NCBI GenBank assembly: GCA_024643945.1
Contig: JAHELX010000088.1
Location: 1-14,086, forward strand
Direction of reading: 5' to 3'
Source of the DNA: Anaerolineales bacterium
GTDB taxonomy: Bacteria; Chloroflexota; Anaerolineae; 4572-78; NAK82
DNA: 14,086 bases
Shown here: piece by piece, positions 5,347 to 11,688 of the stretch
Layout: every line of letters begins with the position of its first letter
Position numbering within the stretch: position 1 is the first letter of the stretch
Notes under the pieces: generated by a model
What the model was told of the DNA's origin: nothing
Seen by the model: the letters and a program-made list of their open reading frames with translations, nothing else
Database searches by the model: none
Translations under genes and position numbers: made by a program

Positions 5347-6369
5347 ATGAAGCGACGTGAAATCTTGGCCATCGCCATCGTTCTGTCGATTCTGGTGGGA
5401 CTGCCAATGGCAAGCCTGGGATACCAGAAATGGCTGCGGCCGGCTATGGCGCCAACCCGCATCATTGACATCAGCGCTGCCGCGCCCGAAGCCGGCGGCT
5501 TTCAGCCGGATTCCATCCAGGTGGAGGTCGGCCAGCCGGTCACCTTGCGCTTCGCCTCCCTGGACGTGGCGCACGGCATCGCCATCGGACCTGGTTTGGG
5601 CGTAGACCTGGGATACGTAGACCCGGGCCAGGTGAAAGAGGTGACGCTCACCTTTGACCGGCCCGGGACATATACCTTCTACTGCAATAGCTGGTGCAGT
5701 CCCAACCACTGGCGCATGCGGGGTATCATCCAGGTGGGCGATCCGGCAGACCCCGACGGCCTGCCCTCGCCACAAAACGATCCGGTCATCGCAGCCTTGC
5801 TGGCCGAAGGGGTAGACATTGATGCGCCCCAGGCCAGTCATGACGACTCACTCGAATCTATGCGGGACGTGCCTCCTTCGGCAGAGCGAGGCGAGGCCAT
5901 TGCCGGCGAGTTGTTCATCCCGCCCGAGTTGCAGACGGCGGCCTGGCGCCGCTCCCATAGCCCCGCCCAGGGGCTGACGATATTGGCTGCCGCCAATCCG
6001 GCCACCGGGGAAGACAGGCTGGCCGACGCCATCGCCTATCTGTGGCTGAGTGACCTCTCGCCAGAGCAACGTGCTGCGGCAACGACCCTTTACGCCAAAA
6101 ACTGCGCGGCCTGCCATGGCCAGAGCGGTGGGGGCGACGGGCCGGCCGCGCATTTGACGGCCAAGGAAACGGCTGCGTTTACCGACCCGGCGCGCATGTT
6201 TGCAGCGCGGAGTGATGTGCTATATGCCAAGATTCGGCGCGGCGGTATGGGCACCGACATGCCGAATTTTGGTACCCTCCTTACCCCGGAAGAGACGTGG
6301 ACTCTGGTGGATCTCCTATGGGCGTTTGCCTTTGCAAACGAATCTCCAACGCCTCGCGAATCTCGCTGA
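5347..6369 (+). CDS. CuA cupredoxin-cytochrome c fusion
   Basis: 340 residues. One N-terminal membrane segment (6-25) anchors an exported two-domain protein. Domain 1 (about 38-132) is a cupredoxin with complete CuA ligands: His76, Cys113-x3-Cys117-x3-His121-x2-Met124; a Trp precedes the second Cys. A linker (133-235), poor in recognisable features and rich in Pro, Ala and acidic residues, leads to domain 2 (about 238-332), a class I cytochrome c with Cys253-x2-Cys256-His257 and the distal ligand Met305 in 'T-D-M-P-N-F-G'. COX2-cytochrome c fusions are known in caa3 oxidases, but oxidase subunit I and the second COX2 membrane helix are missing here. It therefore looks like an electron carrier, plausibly the terminal member of the operon's chain. 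The ribosome site is weak (AAGAGA). Its last 89 bases lie opposite the end of the DUF2085 gene. Confidence 0.9.
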   Translation: MKRREILAIAIVLSILVGLPMASLGYQKWLRPAMAPTRIIDISAAAPEAGGFQPDSIQVEVGQPVTLRFASLDVAHGIAIGPGLGVDLGYVDPGQVKEVTLTFDRPGTYTFYCNSWCSPNHWRMRGIIQVGDPADPDGLPSPQNDPVIAALLAEGVDIDAPQASHDDSLESMRDVPPSAERGEAIAGELFIPPELQTAAWRRSHSPAQGLTILAAANPATGEDRLADAIAYLWLSDLSPEQRAAATTLYAKNCAACHGQSGGGDGPAAHLTAKETAAFTDPARMFAARSDVLYAKIRRGGMGTDMPNFGTLLTPEETWTLVDLLWAFAFANESPTPRESR

Positions 6370-7099
6370 AAGCTTCCCCCAGGTACGGATAGACCAACCA
6401 GACAGAGGCAAAGCCAGCCAGCAGGCCGGTGAGTAGACGCATCCACCAATTGAAGGAGCCAATGGCGTCACCAACGTAGAACGTGGGCGCGAAGACGTTG
6501 CCGGTCAGCCCTGCCAGCCAGGCGTTGGTGTCGCGGAAGCCGAGGCCAGTGGCGTCGTTGATCATATGCGTGAAACCATCTACGAAGATAGGCACCAGTG
6601 CCAGCAGCCACCAGCGGACGGCAAGCGATCGCCAGGGGGTCGGAAGAGCTCCGGCTGCTCTCCGCACCCGGGACCACCAACGAGCCAGGGCAAACAGCAA
6701 CCCGCCAATGAAAAGGGGTGTGTAGAAAGAGACCATGCGGTCCGACCAGGCTACCTTGTACCCCATCTCCGGGTTGCCGATGAACCGTCGCAACTGAAAA
6801 TAGTCGGTGTAGGGCCAGGCGGCATGAATGTCGGCTATCGGGACCATGAGTCGGGGACCAAAGAGGAAATAGGAGCGCTGGGGCAATTGGTGGCATTGAA
6901 AGCTGTAAAGAGTGTAGATGAGCCGCGCCTCACCCTCCAGCCCGGCTGCCATCAGCAGCGGGGCCAGCCAGGGCAGAAGTACCCACAAGCCCAAAACCAG
7001 GCAGGCGGCCAGCAACCAATGCCGGCTCAGACACAGAAACAAGCGGTCAATGAAGGTAACAGCTTCGTTTGTACGACTAATGGCTGCTTTTTCTGCCAT
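6281..7099 (-). CDS. DUF2085 family membrane protein
   Basis: 272 residues, function unknown. Membrane segments at about 28-50, 126-145, 166-182 and 232-255. The family signature is clear: Phe-Gln-Cys69-His70-Gln71-x-Pro-x-Arg75-Ser76, after the first membrane helix. Two further conserved-looking stretches are 'R-x-x-G-N-P-E' (109-114) and 'D-G-x-T-H' with Asp174 and His178 in a later helix. The Cys-His-Gln motif could bind a metal or heme, but this is inference. The start at 7099 has GGAGA about 11 nt upstream. Convergent with the cytochrome gene, overlapping it by 89 bp. There is no obvious functional link apart from position. Confidence 0.85.
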   Translation of the reverse strand: MAEKAAISRTNEAVTFIDRLFLCLSRHWLLAACLVLGLWVLLPWLAPLLMAAGLEGEARLIYTLYSFQCHQLPQRSYFLFGPRLMVPIADIHAAWPYTDYFQLRRFIGNPEMGYKVAWSDRMVSFYTPLFIGGLLFALARWWSRVRRAAGALPTPWRSLAVRWWLLALVPIFVDGFTHMINDATGLGFRDTNAWLAGLTGNVFAPTFYVGDAIGSFNWWMRLLTGLLAGFASVWLVYPYLGEAFSEIREALEIRLQRQTPIGDPPESTSLPG

Positions 7100-7136
7100 G
7101 TCATCTTCTCCAGCGGTTTACCCTAACAAGCCATCT

Positions 7137-7225
7137 GAAGAGTCGTGTGGCGGGCTTTTCCCCAGAGGGGACCTATGGGCTAGCCCGCCAGGGCAGCCTG
7201 GAAAGGCTGCCCCACACGACTTTTC
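7137..7225. repeat. Nested inverted repeats forming a three-way junction
   Basis: An outer 14-bp stem (7137-7150 with 7212-7225, one G-T pair) encloses two side hairpins. One has base CGGGCT/AGCCCG (7151-7156 with 7182-7187) and an inner TCCCC/GGGGA. The other is GGGCAGCC/GGCTGCCC (7191-7198 with 7205-7212, sharing base 7212 with the outer stem). It sits between the divergent genes starting at 7099 and 7558. The remaining gap holds TATAAT (7303-7308) and TATACT (7449-7454), neither with a good -35. Confidence 0.65.
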
Positions 7226-7354
7226 TCAGACACACTCTAAAAGGAAAATAACCCCAGGCAACACAAATTCAGAGGCCCCTGCCGTAGAGACCTCACGAGC
7301 AGTATAATCTGGTCGACTATGATCTAACAGGGCCAACTGGCCTGTCATGAGGCA

Positions 7355-7400
7355 GGCAAAATGGCCTATTCGCCAGGGAGGGAAAACAAGCCATTTTGCC
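7355..7400. repeat. Inverted repeat, GCCATTTTGCC family copy 2
   Basis: Perfect 11-bp arms (7355-7365 and 7390-7400) with a 24-nt loop. From 7355 the sequence matches the right half of the repeat at 1147-1184 (from 1172) in about 22 of 27 positions, including CGCCAGG after the arm. A GCCTAT/ATAGGC pair (7364-7369 with 7402-7407) could form an alternative stem. Upstream of the rhodanese gene; no known function. Confidence 0.6.
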
Positions 7401-7557
7401 CATAGGCGAGCAGGTCAACTAGCGCTGTTAAGTCCATACAGCATCAAGTATACTCAAGCATTGTGGTAAGAGTGACCTGGCCCTCAGAGAAACGTTGTTT
7501 TTGATCAAGGCTTGCGTATAGACGAGAGTGACCACAACAATTTTGGAGGTATTCGAG

Positions 7558-7989
7558 ATGAAACGTCTGGTCGTGCTCACCCTAATCGGATTACTGGTAG
7601 GTTGGGCATTAGTGGCCTGCCAACCTGCATCTTCGAGTGGGACGGAAACTTCCGCTCAGCCCGCCTCTTCCTACACCAACATCTCCGTGCAAGAGTTGAA
7701 TCGCATACTGTCCTCCGGCAACAAGGATTTCCCCCTCATCAACGTCCACATCCCCTACGAGGGCGAAATCCCTCAGACGGATGCCTTTATCCCCTTCAAC
7801 GAGATTCAAGGTCACACCGGCCAATTACCTACCGATAAGGACGCCAAGATCGTGCTCTATTGCCGCAGCGGCAATATGAGCGCGCAAGCAGCCCAAACGC
7901 TGGTAGAGCTGGGCTACAGCAACGTCTTCAACGTCGAAGGAGGTATGAACGCCTGGGAGACGGCCGGTTACGAGTTGCTGACCAAATAA
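7558..7989 (+). CDS. Rhodanese-domain lipoprotein
   Basis: 143 residues. The lipoprotein signal ends in Leu-Val-Ala-Cys21, followed by a Ser/Thr-rich linker (22-42). A single rhodanese domain (43-143) has the active-site loop Cys102-Arg-Ser-Gly-Asn-Met-Ser108 and the 'N-V-x-G-G-M-x-A-W' ending. The usual 'I-D-V-R' near the start is 'I-N-V-H' here. Such exported rhodaneses handle sulfane sulfur outside the membrane. GGAGG (7545-7549) lies 8 nt before this ATG, and an upstream in-frame start at 7528 lacks one. Followed after 159 nt by the DoxD-like gene, which also suggests reduced-sulfur chemistry, though a separate promoter region lies between. Confidence 0.92.
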   Translation: MKRLVVLTLIGLLVGWALVACQPASSSGTETSAQPASSYTNISVQELNRILSSGNKDFPLINVHIPYEGEIPQTDAFIPFNEIQGHTGQLPTDKDAKIVLYCRSGNMSAQAAQTLVELGYSNVFNVEGGMNAWETAGYELLTK

Positions 7990-8024
7990 AGGACATTATG
8001 GACATAGAAGATATTATGGACTTT

Positions 8025-8079
8025 CTTTACCAAATCTTTAAAATCGCTTCAAAGAAGCTTTAAACAAGTTTGTTAAGAT
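8025..8079 (+). promoter_or_regulatory. Four tandem 11-bp repeats with a -10-like hexamer
   Basis: CTTTACC (8025), CTTTAAA (8036), CTTCAAA (8047) and CTTTAAA (8058) follow one another at exactly 11-bp spacing; a fifth, degenerate unit TTTGTTA starts at 8069. Nine bases after the end of the 8058 unit is TAAGAT (8074-8079), a 4/6 match to the -10 consensus. This is the arrangement of OmpR/PhoB-family activator sites. Spacing to the -10 is the same as at 1061-1103, and the units share the pattern TTYAMA. It should control the DoxD-like gene at 8149. Confidence 0.55.
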
Positions 8080-8103
8080 AAGAGTGTAAATGAAGATAAG
8101 AGT
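8075..8103 (+). repeat. Pair of 11-nt direct repeats
   Basis: AAGATAAGAGT occurs at 8075-8085 and 8093-8103, 18 bp apart, in the leader of the DoxD-like gene just after the 11-bp repeat array. This could be a second protein site or a chance product of the A/G-rich leader. Confidence 0.45.
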
Positions 8104-8148
8104 AAACGAGGAAAGGAAAGAGGTTATTACGTAATAAGGAGGATAATC

Positions 8149-8778
8149 ATGACTTCAACGACAGATTTGCAGACGCCAAAAGGTACTATTCGGAGGCTTG
8201 AGGATCCCCCAGTGGCGCGAGCCCTGTTTGGCGAGCCGCGTTGGGCCTGGATCTGGCTCATCGTGCGCCTTTACGCCGGATATGAGTGGATAAGCGCTGG
8301 CTGGGAGAAGCTGCACGACCCGGTATGGACCGGGAGCAAGGCCGGTACAGCCATGAGTGGTTTCGTCAATGGTGCCTTGAGCCAGACCAATGGTGCACAC
8401 CCGAACGTGCAAAGTTGGTACGCCTCGTTCTTAAGTAATGTGGTGCTGCCCAATGCCCACACCTGGAGCTACGTCATAAGCTGGGGCGAGTTCCTGGTTG
8501 GCCTCGCCCTGATCCTGGGGATTTTCACCGGCATTGCGGCCTTCTTCGGTAGTTTCATGAACATGAACTACTTGCTGGCAGGTGCCGTGAGCACCAACCC
8601 CATCCTGCTGATAATTGCTGTCTTCTTGATCCTGGCCTGGAAGACGGCCGGCTGGTGGGGTCTGGACCGCTGGGTGCTGTCCGAATTAGGCACGCCCTGG
8701 AGTCCTGGACTGATTTTTCACGAACATGGGGCTGGTGGCCAGCAAATGGTACAGCGTCCAGGTGAATCGCACTCATAA
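8149..8778 (+). CDS. DoxD/DoxX-family membrane protein
   Basis: 209 residues with four membrane segments (about 32-50, 107-125, 127-146, 149-165) and an extended loop between the first two, the layout of the DoxX family and of DoxD, a subunit of thiosulfate:quinone oxidoreductase. 'R-L-Y-A-G-Y-x-W-I-S-A-G-W-x-K' in helix 1 (40-54) is the region typically conserved in DoxD-like proteins. The DoxA partner of archaeal TQO is absent, so enzyme activity is not certain; other DoxX members act in redox homeostasis. A strong ribosome site AAGGAGG (8136-8142) lies 6 nt before the ATG. Preceded by an operator-like array and closed by a strong terminator, so it is probably a single-gene transcript. The C-terminal tail from about 190 is hydrophilic with several His. 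Confidence 0.85.
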   Translation: MTSTTDLQTPKGTIRRLEDPPVARALFGEPRWAWIWLIVRLYAGYEWISAGWEKLHDPVWTGSKAGTAMSGFVNGALSQTNGAHPNVQSWYASFLSNVVLPNAHTWSYVISWGEFLVGLALILGIFTGIAAFFGSFMNMNYLLAGAVSTNPILLIIAVFLILAWKTAGWWGLDRWVLSELGTPWSPGLIFHEHGAGGQQMVQRPGESHS

Positions 8779-8877
8779 CCGGTAGAGGATCCAAACCTGG
8801 ATGCGGTAGCCCAACAGGCGCGACACGGCTGCAGCAGGTGACCTGAATTTAAGTGGCTGAGCAGCCTGGAATAATCG

Positions 8878-8922
8878 AAAAGCAATCCCCCGGAGCAACC
8901 AATGCTCCGGGGGATTGCTTTT
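8878..8922. terminator. Perfect 20-bp hairpin, probably bidirectional terminator
   Basis: Arms 8878-8897 and 8903-8922 are perfectly complementary around the loop ACCAA. Each arm carries AAAA at its 5' or TTTT at its 3' outer end with a GC-rich inner stem, so it can act as an intrinsic terminator on either strand. It lies 99 nt after the DoxD-like stop. Confidence 0.75.
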
Positions 8923-8933
8923 GGGGGCGACAT

Positions 8934-9035
8934 ACCCTCCCGGAGCGAAGCCCCCCCACGGGGCAGGTTGCTGCCGAAAATCGCAGCTTGTTCAGTCAAA
9001 ACCTGCCCCGTGGGGGGGCTTCGCTCCGGGAGGGT
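8934..9035. repeat. 36-bp perfect inverted repeat
   Basis: Arms 8934-8969 and 9000-9035 are exact reverse complements over 36 bases with a 30-nt loop, which itself can form a small stem (GCTGC 8970-8974 with GCAGC 8983-8987). Each arm contains a run of seven C or G. It is far longer than a terminator needs and has no T-run. No coding content is seen in the loop. Possibly a MITE-like or REP-like dispersed element. Confidence 0.75.
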
Positions 9036-9049
9036 TCGCCTGACGTTGC

Positions 9050-9079
9050 TTGACAGCCAGGCTAATACCGGTGTACCAT
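9050..9079 (+). promoter_or_regulatory. Promoter of the two-component genes
   Basis: A consensus -35 TTGACA (9050-9055) is followed after 18 bp by TACCAT (9074-9079; 4/6 to consensus). Transcription would start within the palindrome at 9082-9114, about 70 nt before the response-regulator ATG. Confidence 0.5.
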
Positions 9080-9081
9080 TA

Positions 9082-9114
9082 ACCCTTGCGAAGGTTTGAA
9101 ACCTTCGCAAGGGT
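9082..9114. repeat. Perfect 16-bp palindrome upstream of the response regulator
   Basis: Arms 9082-9097 and 9099-9114 are exact reverse complements around one central G. It overlaps the predicted transcription start of the regulator operon, so it could be an operator or a 5' leader hairpin. Its AGGTTT/AAACCT core resembles the palindrome at 67-102, which argues for a dispersed repeat family instead. Confidence 0.65.
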
Positions 9115-9158
9115 AGCCGAGTAGTTATATCTATTCCGGCCAACTGGGGAGGACTGCG

Positions 9159-9845
9159 ATGTCGAGCGCAAAGATTCTGGTGATTGACGACGAACAGAGC
9201 CTCATTGACCTGGTGACGGCTTATTTGCGTAAGGAAGGCTACGATGTTTACACGGCGATGGACGGCCCCTCTGGCTTGAAGGCAGCCCGCAGCTTCAAAC
9301 CGGACTTGATCGTTCTGGACGTGATGATGCCCGGCATGGACGGCATCGAGCTGCTCACCCGGTTGCGCCGTGAATCAGACGTGTACGTGATCATGCTCAC
9401 CGCCAAATCGGAGGAGGCCGACAAGGTCATCGGCCTGTCGGTGGGCGCCGACGACTACCTGACCAAGCCTTTCAGCCCGCGCGAACTGGTGGCGCGCGTC
9501 AAAGCTGCCTTACGCCGCCTCCACCTGGGAGTCAGCGCGGCCGAGACCACCACGCTGGCCTTTCGCCACATCCGCCTTGACACCGGCAGCCGCCAGGTAT
9601 GGGTGAACGATGAGCCGGTGGAACTCACCACTATGGAGTTTGACCTGCTCAAAACCCTGGCCGAACACCAGGGGCTGGTGCTGAGCCGCGAACAGCTCCT
9701 GCAAAAGGTGTGGGGCTACGACTTTTACGGCGAGGAGCGGGTGGTGGACGTTCACATCGGTCACATCCGGCAAAAACTGGGCGATGACCGCTTCATCGCC
9801 ACCGTGCGTGGGGTGGGGTATCGTTTTGAAGACGAGGCAGTGTGA
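9159..9845 (+). CDS. OmpR/PhoB-family response regulator
   Basis: 228 residues. The receiver domain (4-117) has the acidic pair Asp10-Asp11, phospho-acceptor Asp54 in 'V-L-D-V-M-M-P', Thr81 and Lys103 in 'L-T-K-P-F'. The winged-helix DNA-binding domain (about 132-226) has 'L-T-T-M-E-F-D-L-L' and ends in 'V-R-G-V-G-Y-R-F'. All residues needed for phosphorylation are present. GGGGAGG (9146-9152) is 6 nt before the ATG. The stop overlaps the kinase start, so the two are translated together. OmpR-type regulators bind tandem repeats with an 11-bp period, and two such arrays occur in this window (1061-1103 and 8025-8079); control of those genes by this protein is inference. Confidence 0.96.
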   Translation: MSSAKILVIDDEQSLIDLVTAYLRKEGYDVYTAMDGPSGLKAARSFKPDLIVLDVMMPGMDGIELLTRLRRESDVYVIMLTAKSEEADKVIGLSVGADDYLTKPFSPRELVARVKAALRRLHLGVSAAETTTLAFRHIRLDTGSRQVWVNDEPVELTTMEFDLLKTLAEHQGLVLSREQLLQKVWGYDFYGEERVVDVHIGHIRQKLGDDRFIATVRGVGYRFEDEAV

Positions 9846-10978
9846 GCATGATTAGACGTCTACGCCGCCGTATGGGCTTGAAGTTATTCCTGTCGTACCT
9901 GATCGTCATCCTGGTGGGCATCATCGTTCTGGCTTCGGCGGCCGAGTTCATAGTCCCCGGCGCCTTCGAGCGGCATCTGGCTGCAATGGCAGCGGCAATG
10001 GGCAACCTCTCGCCAGAATTGAAAACGAATCTCTTCGCCAATTTCCGGGCTGCCGTGGAGGAAGCCATGACGTTGGCAGCCCTGGCCGCCTTGCTGGCAG
10101 CGGTGATCGTCAGCCTGTTTGTCAGCCGGCAGATCGTCATGCCGGTACGGGAGATGATGGTCGCCAGCGAGCGCATCGCCGAGGGGCAATACCACGAGCG
10201 AGTCGATGTGCCTGGTGATCTCAGTTGGGACGAGCTGGACGAATTAGGCCGGCTGGCCGTCAGCTTCAACCAGATGGCATCCCAATTGGAGCAGACTGAG
10301 GCCACGCGCCGCGAGCTCATCGGCAACGTGGCCCACGAGCTGCGCACGCCACTGGCCAACATCAAGGGTTGGATGGAAGGCCTGATTGACGGCGTGCTGC
10401 CGGCTGAGACCTCAACTTTCCAGCAAATCTACCGGGAGGCCGACCGCTTGCAGCGTCTGGTTTATGATTTACAGGAACTCAGCCAGGTCGAAGCCGGTGC
10501 CTTTGAACTGGACCGCCGAGTGATGTCAGTCTCAACCCTGGTGGAAGCCACGATCGCCCGCCTGGGCCACCAGTTTGAGGACAAGGGGGTGGCACTGGAA
10601 AGCGACGTGCCCGCCGACCTGCCCCCGGTGCAGGCCGACGAGGATCGGATCGGCCAGGTGCTGCTCAACCTGGTGGGCAACGCGCTGCAATATACCCCCA
10701 CTGGGGGGCAGGTGCGGATTATTGCCCATCGCCAGGGGGCTGAGATCCAAACCTCGGTGATAGACACCGGCATCGGCATCCCTGCCGAACACCTGTCGCT
10801 CCTCTTCACCCGCTTTTATCGGGTGGATAAGTCGCGCTCGCGGGTGGGGGGTGGCAGCGGGATCGGGTTGACGATTGCCAAACACCTGGTCGAGGCCCAC
10901 GGTGGCCGCATCTGGGCCGAGAGTCCTGGCCCGGGCCAGGGCAGTACTTTCACCTTCAGCCTGCCCATCGCGACTTAA
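9842..10978 (+). CDS. Sensor histidine kinase
   Basis: 378 residues. Two membrane helices (13-38 and 75-96) flank a short extracytoplasmic segment of about 36 residues, too small for a typical ligand domain, so sensing may be within the membrane or through a partner. Then HAMP (about 97-150), the HisKA dimerisation domain with His165 in 'N-V-A-H-E-L-R-T-P', and an ATPase domain with Asn280 in the N box, Asp308-Thr-Gly-Ile-Gly (G1), 'F-x-R-F-Y-R' (F box) and Gly336 to Gly342 (G2). The start is GTG 9842, overlapping the regulator's TGA by four bases, or ATG 9848; GAGG (9834-9837) could serve either. It pairs with the regulator before it. Confidence 0.96.
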   Translation: MSMIRRLRRRMGLKLFLSYLIVILVGIIVLASAAEFIVPGAFERHLAAMAAAMGNLSPELKTNLFANFRAAVEEAMTLAALAALLAAVIVSLFVSRQIVMPVREMMVASERIAEGQYHERVDVPGDLSWDELDELGRLAVSFNQMASQLEQTEATRRELIGNVAHELRTPLANIKGWMEGLIDGVLPAETSTFQQIYREADRLQRLVYDLQELSQVEAGAFELDRRVMSVSTLVEATIARLGHQFEDKGVALESDVPADLPPVQADEDRIGQVLLNLVGNALQYTPTGGQVRIIAHRQGAEIQTSVIDTGIGIPAEHLSLLFTRFYRVDKSRSRVGGGSGIGLTIAKHLVEAHGGRIWAESPGPGQGSTFTFSLPIAT

Positions 10979-10985
10979 AAAGCAG

Positions 10986-11441
10986 CTATGGTGTTCGCAG
11001 CCCCTCAATCACATCTTTGAACTGGTCGGCGCTCAAAAACTGAGAAGTGCTGGCCCAGACCGCATATCGAACCCCATCTTCTTCTGAAACTTCGATCTCC
11101 GTCCGCATGCGTTGCACACACGCCCCTGCTCGTCCCATGTAATCCGTACCCAACCAGGCGATGGCGTCCTGACACATTACTGGCGTCAGTTGTGGGCTCT
11201 TCCACAGGGCGGAAGTACTGGCTGCCGGTGGCGCCCAAGCATACAGAAATTGCTTGAGTCTGAGGCGGCGTTGGGCACCGGTCACCACGGCGCGCACGCT
11301 GCAGGGATTGCCCTCACTCCAGGGCGTTTGCCCGATCTGCCTGGCATCGATACCCCCTGGCCGTCCGGGGGGCTGTTCGGGTCGCAGAGTCACCTGGGAT
11401 ATGCTACAGTCAGGGGGCAGCCACTCGGGGCGAAAGACCAC
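10986..11441 (-). CDS. Hypothetical protein, DUF4367-like, probably 5'-truncated
   Basis: 151 residues from a GTG at 11441, but the start is doubtful: the frame stays open and protein-like for 31 further codons to a stop at 11535-11537, with no ATG, GTG or TTG and no ribosome site before the GTG. The sequence resembles the exported DUF4367-type domain: a 'F-V-V-F-R-P-E-W-L-P-P' strand near the start (compare 'P-x-Y-L-P-x-G-Y'), and a final strand followed by 'S-A-D-Q-F-K-D-V-I-E-G-L'. Three or more Cys are present. Such domains normally follow a signal peptide or membrane helix, which is missing here, so the 5' end seems lost. Convergent with the kinase gene, 7 nt apart. Confidence 0.45.
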   Translation of the reverse strand: MVFRPEWLPPDCSISQVTLRPEQPPGRPGGIDARQIGQTPWSEGNPCSVRAVVTGAQRRLRLKQFLYAWAPPAASTSALWKSPQLTPVMCQDAIAWLGTDYMGRAGACVQRMRTEIEVSEEDGVRYAVWASTSQFLSADQFKDVIEGLRTP

Positions 11442-11631
11442 AAAGTTAGTTTCGGTCTGAGCGCCGGCAAAGGTAGTCTCCCGAGCGGGCTGAACTTGTT
11501 GGGGATCGGTTAAGCGTGCGCCTGGGTCGGTGTGCTACCAATAAGCGTTGATCTTGTGCGAGCCTCCTGTATTCAATATATTGCAGAATCCCGGTTTGAA
11601 TAGAACATAGCAGATCCTCCTTATTTTAGAA

Positions 11632-11668
11632 TTATAGAGCCGTTCCTTACAAAGGAGCGGCTCTATAA
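11632..11668 (-). terminator. Terminator of the exported-protein gene
   Basis: Arms 11632-11648 and 11652-11668 form a 17-bp stem (one G-T pair) with a 3-nt loop, 20 nt beyond the stop of the minus-strand gene at 11689. On the minus strand it is followed by the A/T-rich ATTCTAAAATAA, a weak T-tract. Beyond it, on the minus strand, AAGGAGG (11622-11616) precedes a 12-codon reading frame (11608-11573) which I do not annotate as a gene. Confidence 0.65.
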
Positions 11669-11688
11669 CTAGAGGGGATGCTGGAAGC

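Noticed and set aside
7469..7533. 9-nt direct repeat AGAGTGACC at 7469-7477 and 7525-7533 upstream of the rhodanese gene
   Set aside because: Short, widely spaced and not in phase with any promoter element I can see; chance is a sufficient explanation.
11573..11608. 12-codon minus-strand reading frame after a perfect AAGGAGG site
   Set aside because: Too short to call and lying next to a decayed gene; it may be the leftover 5' end of that gene. Kept only as part of the remnant finding.
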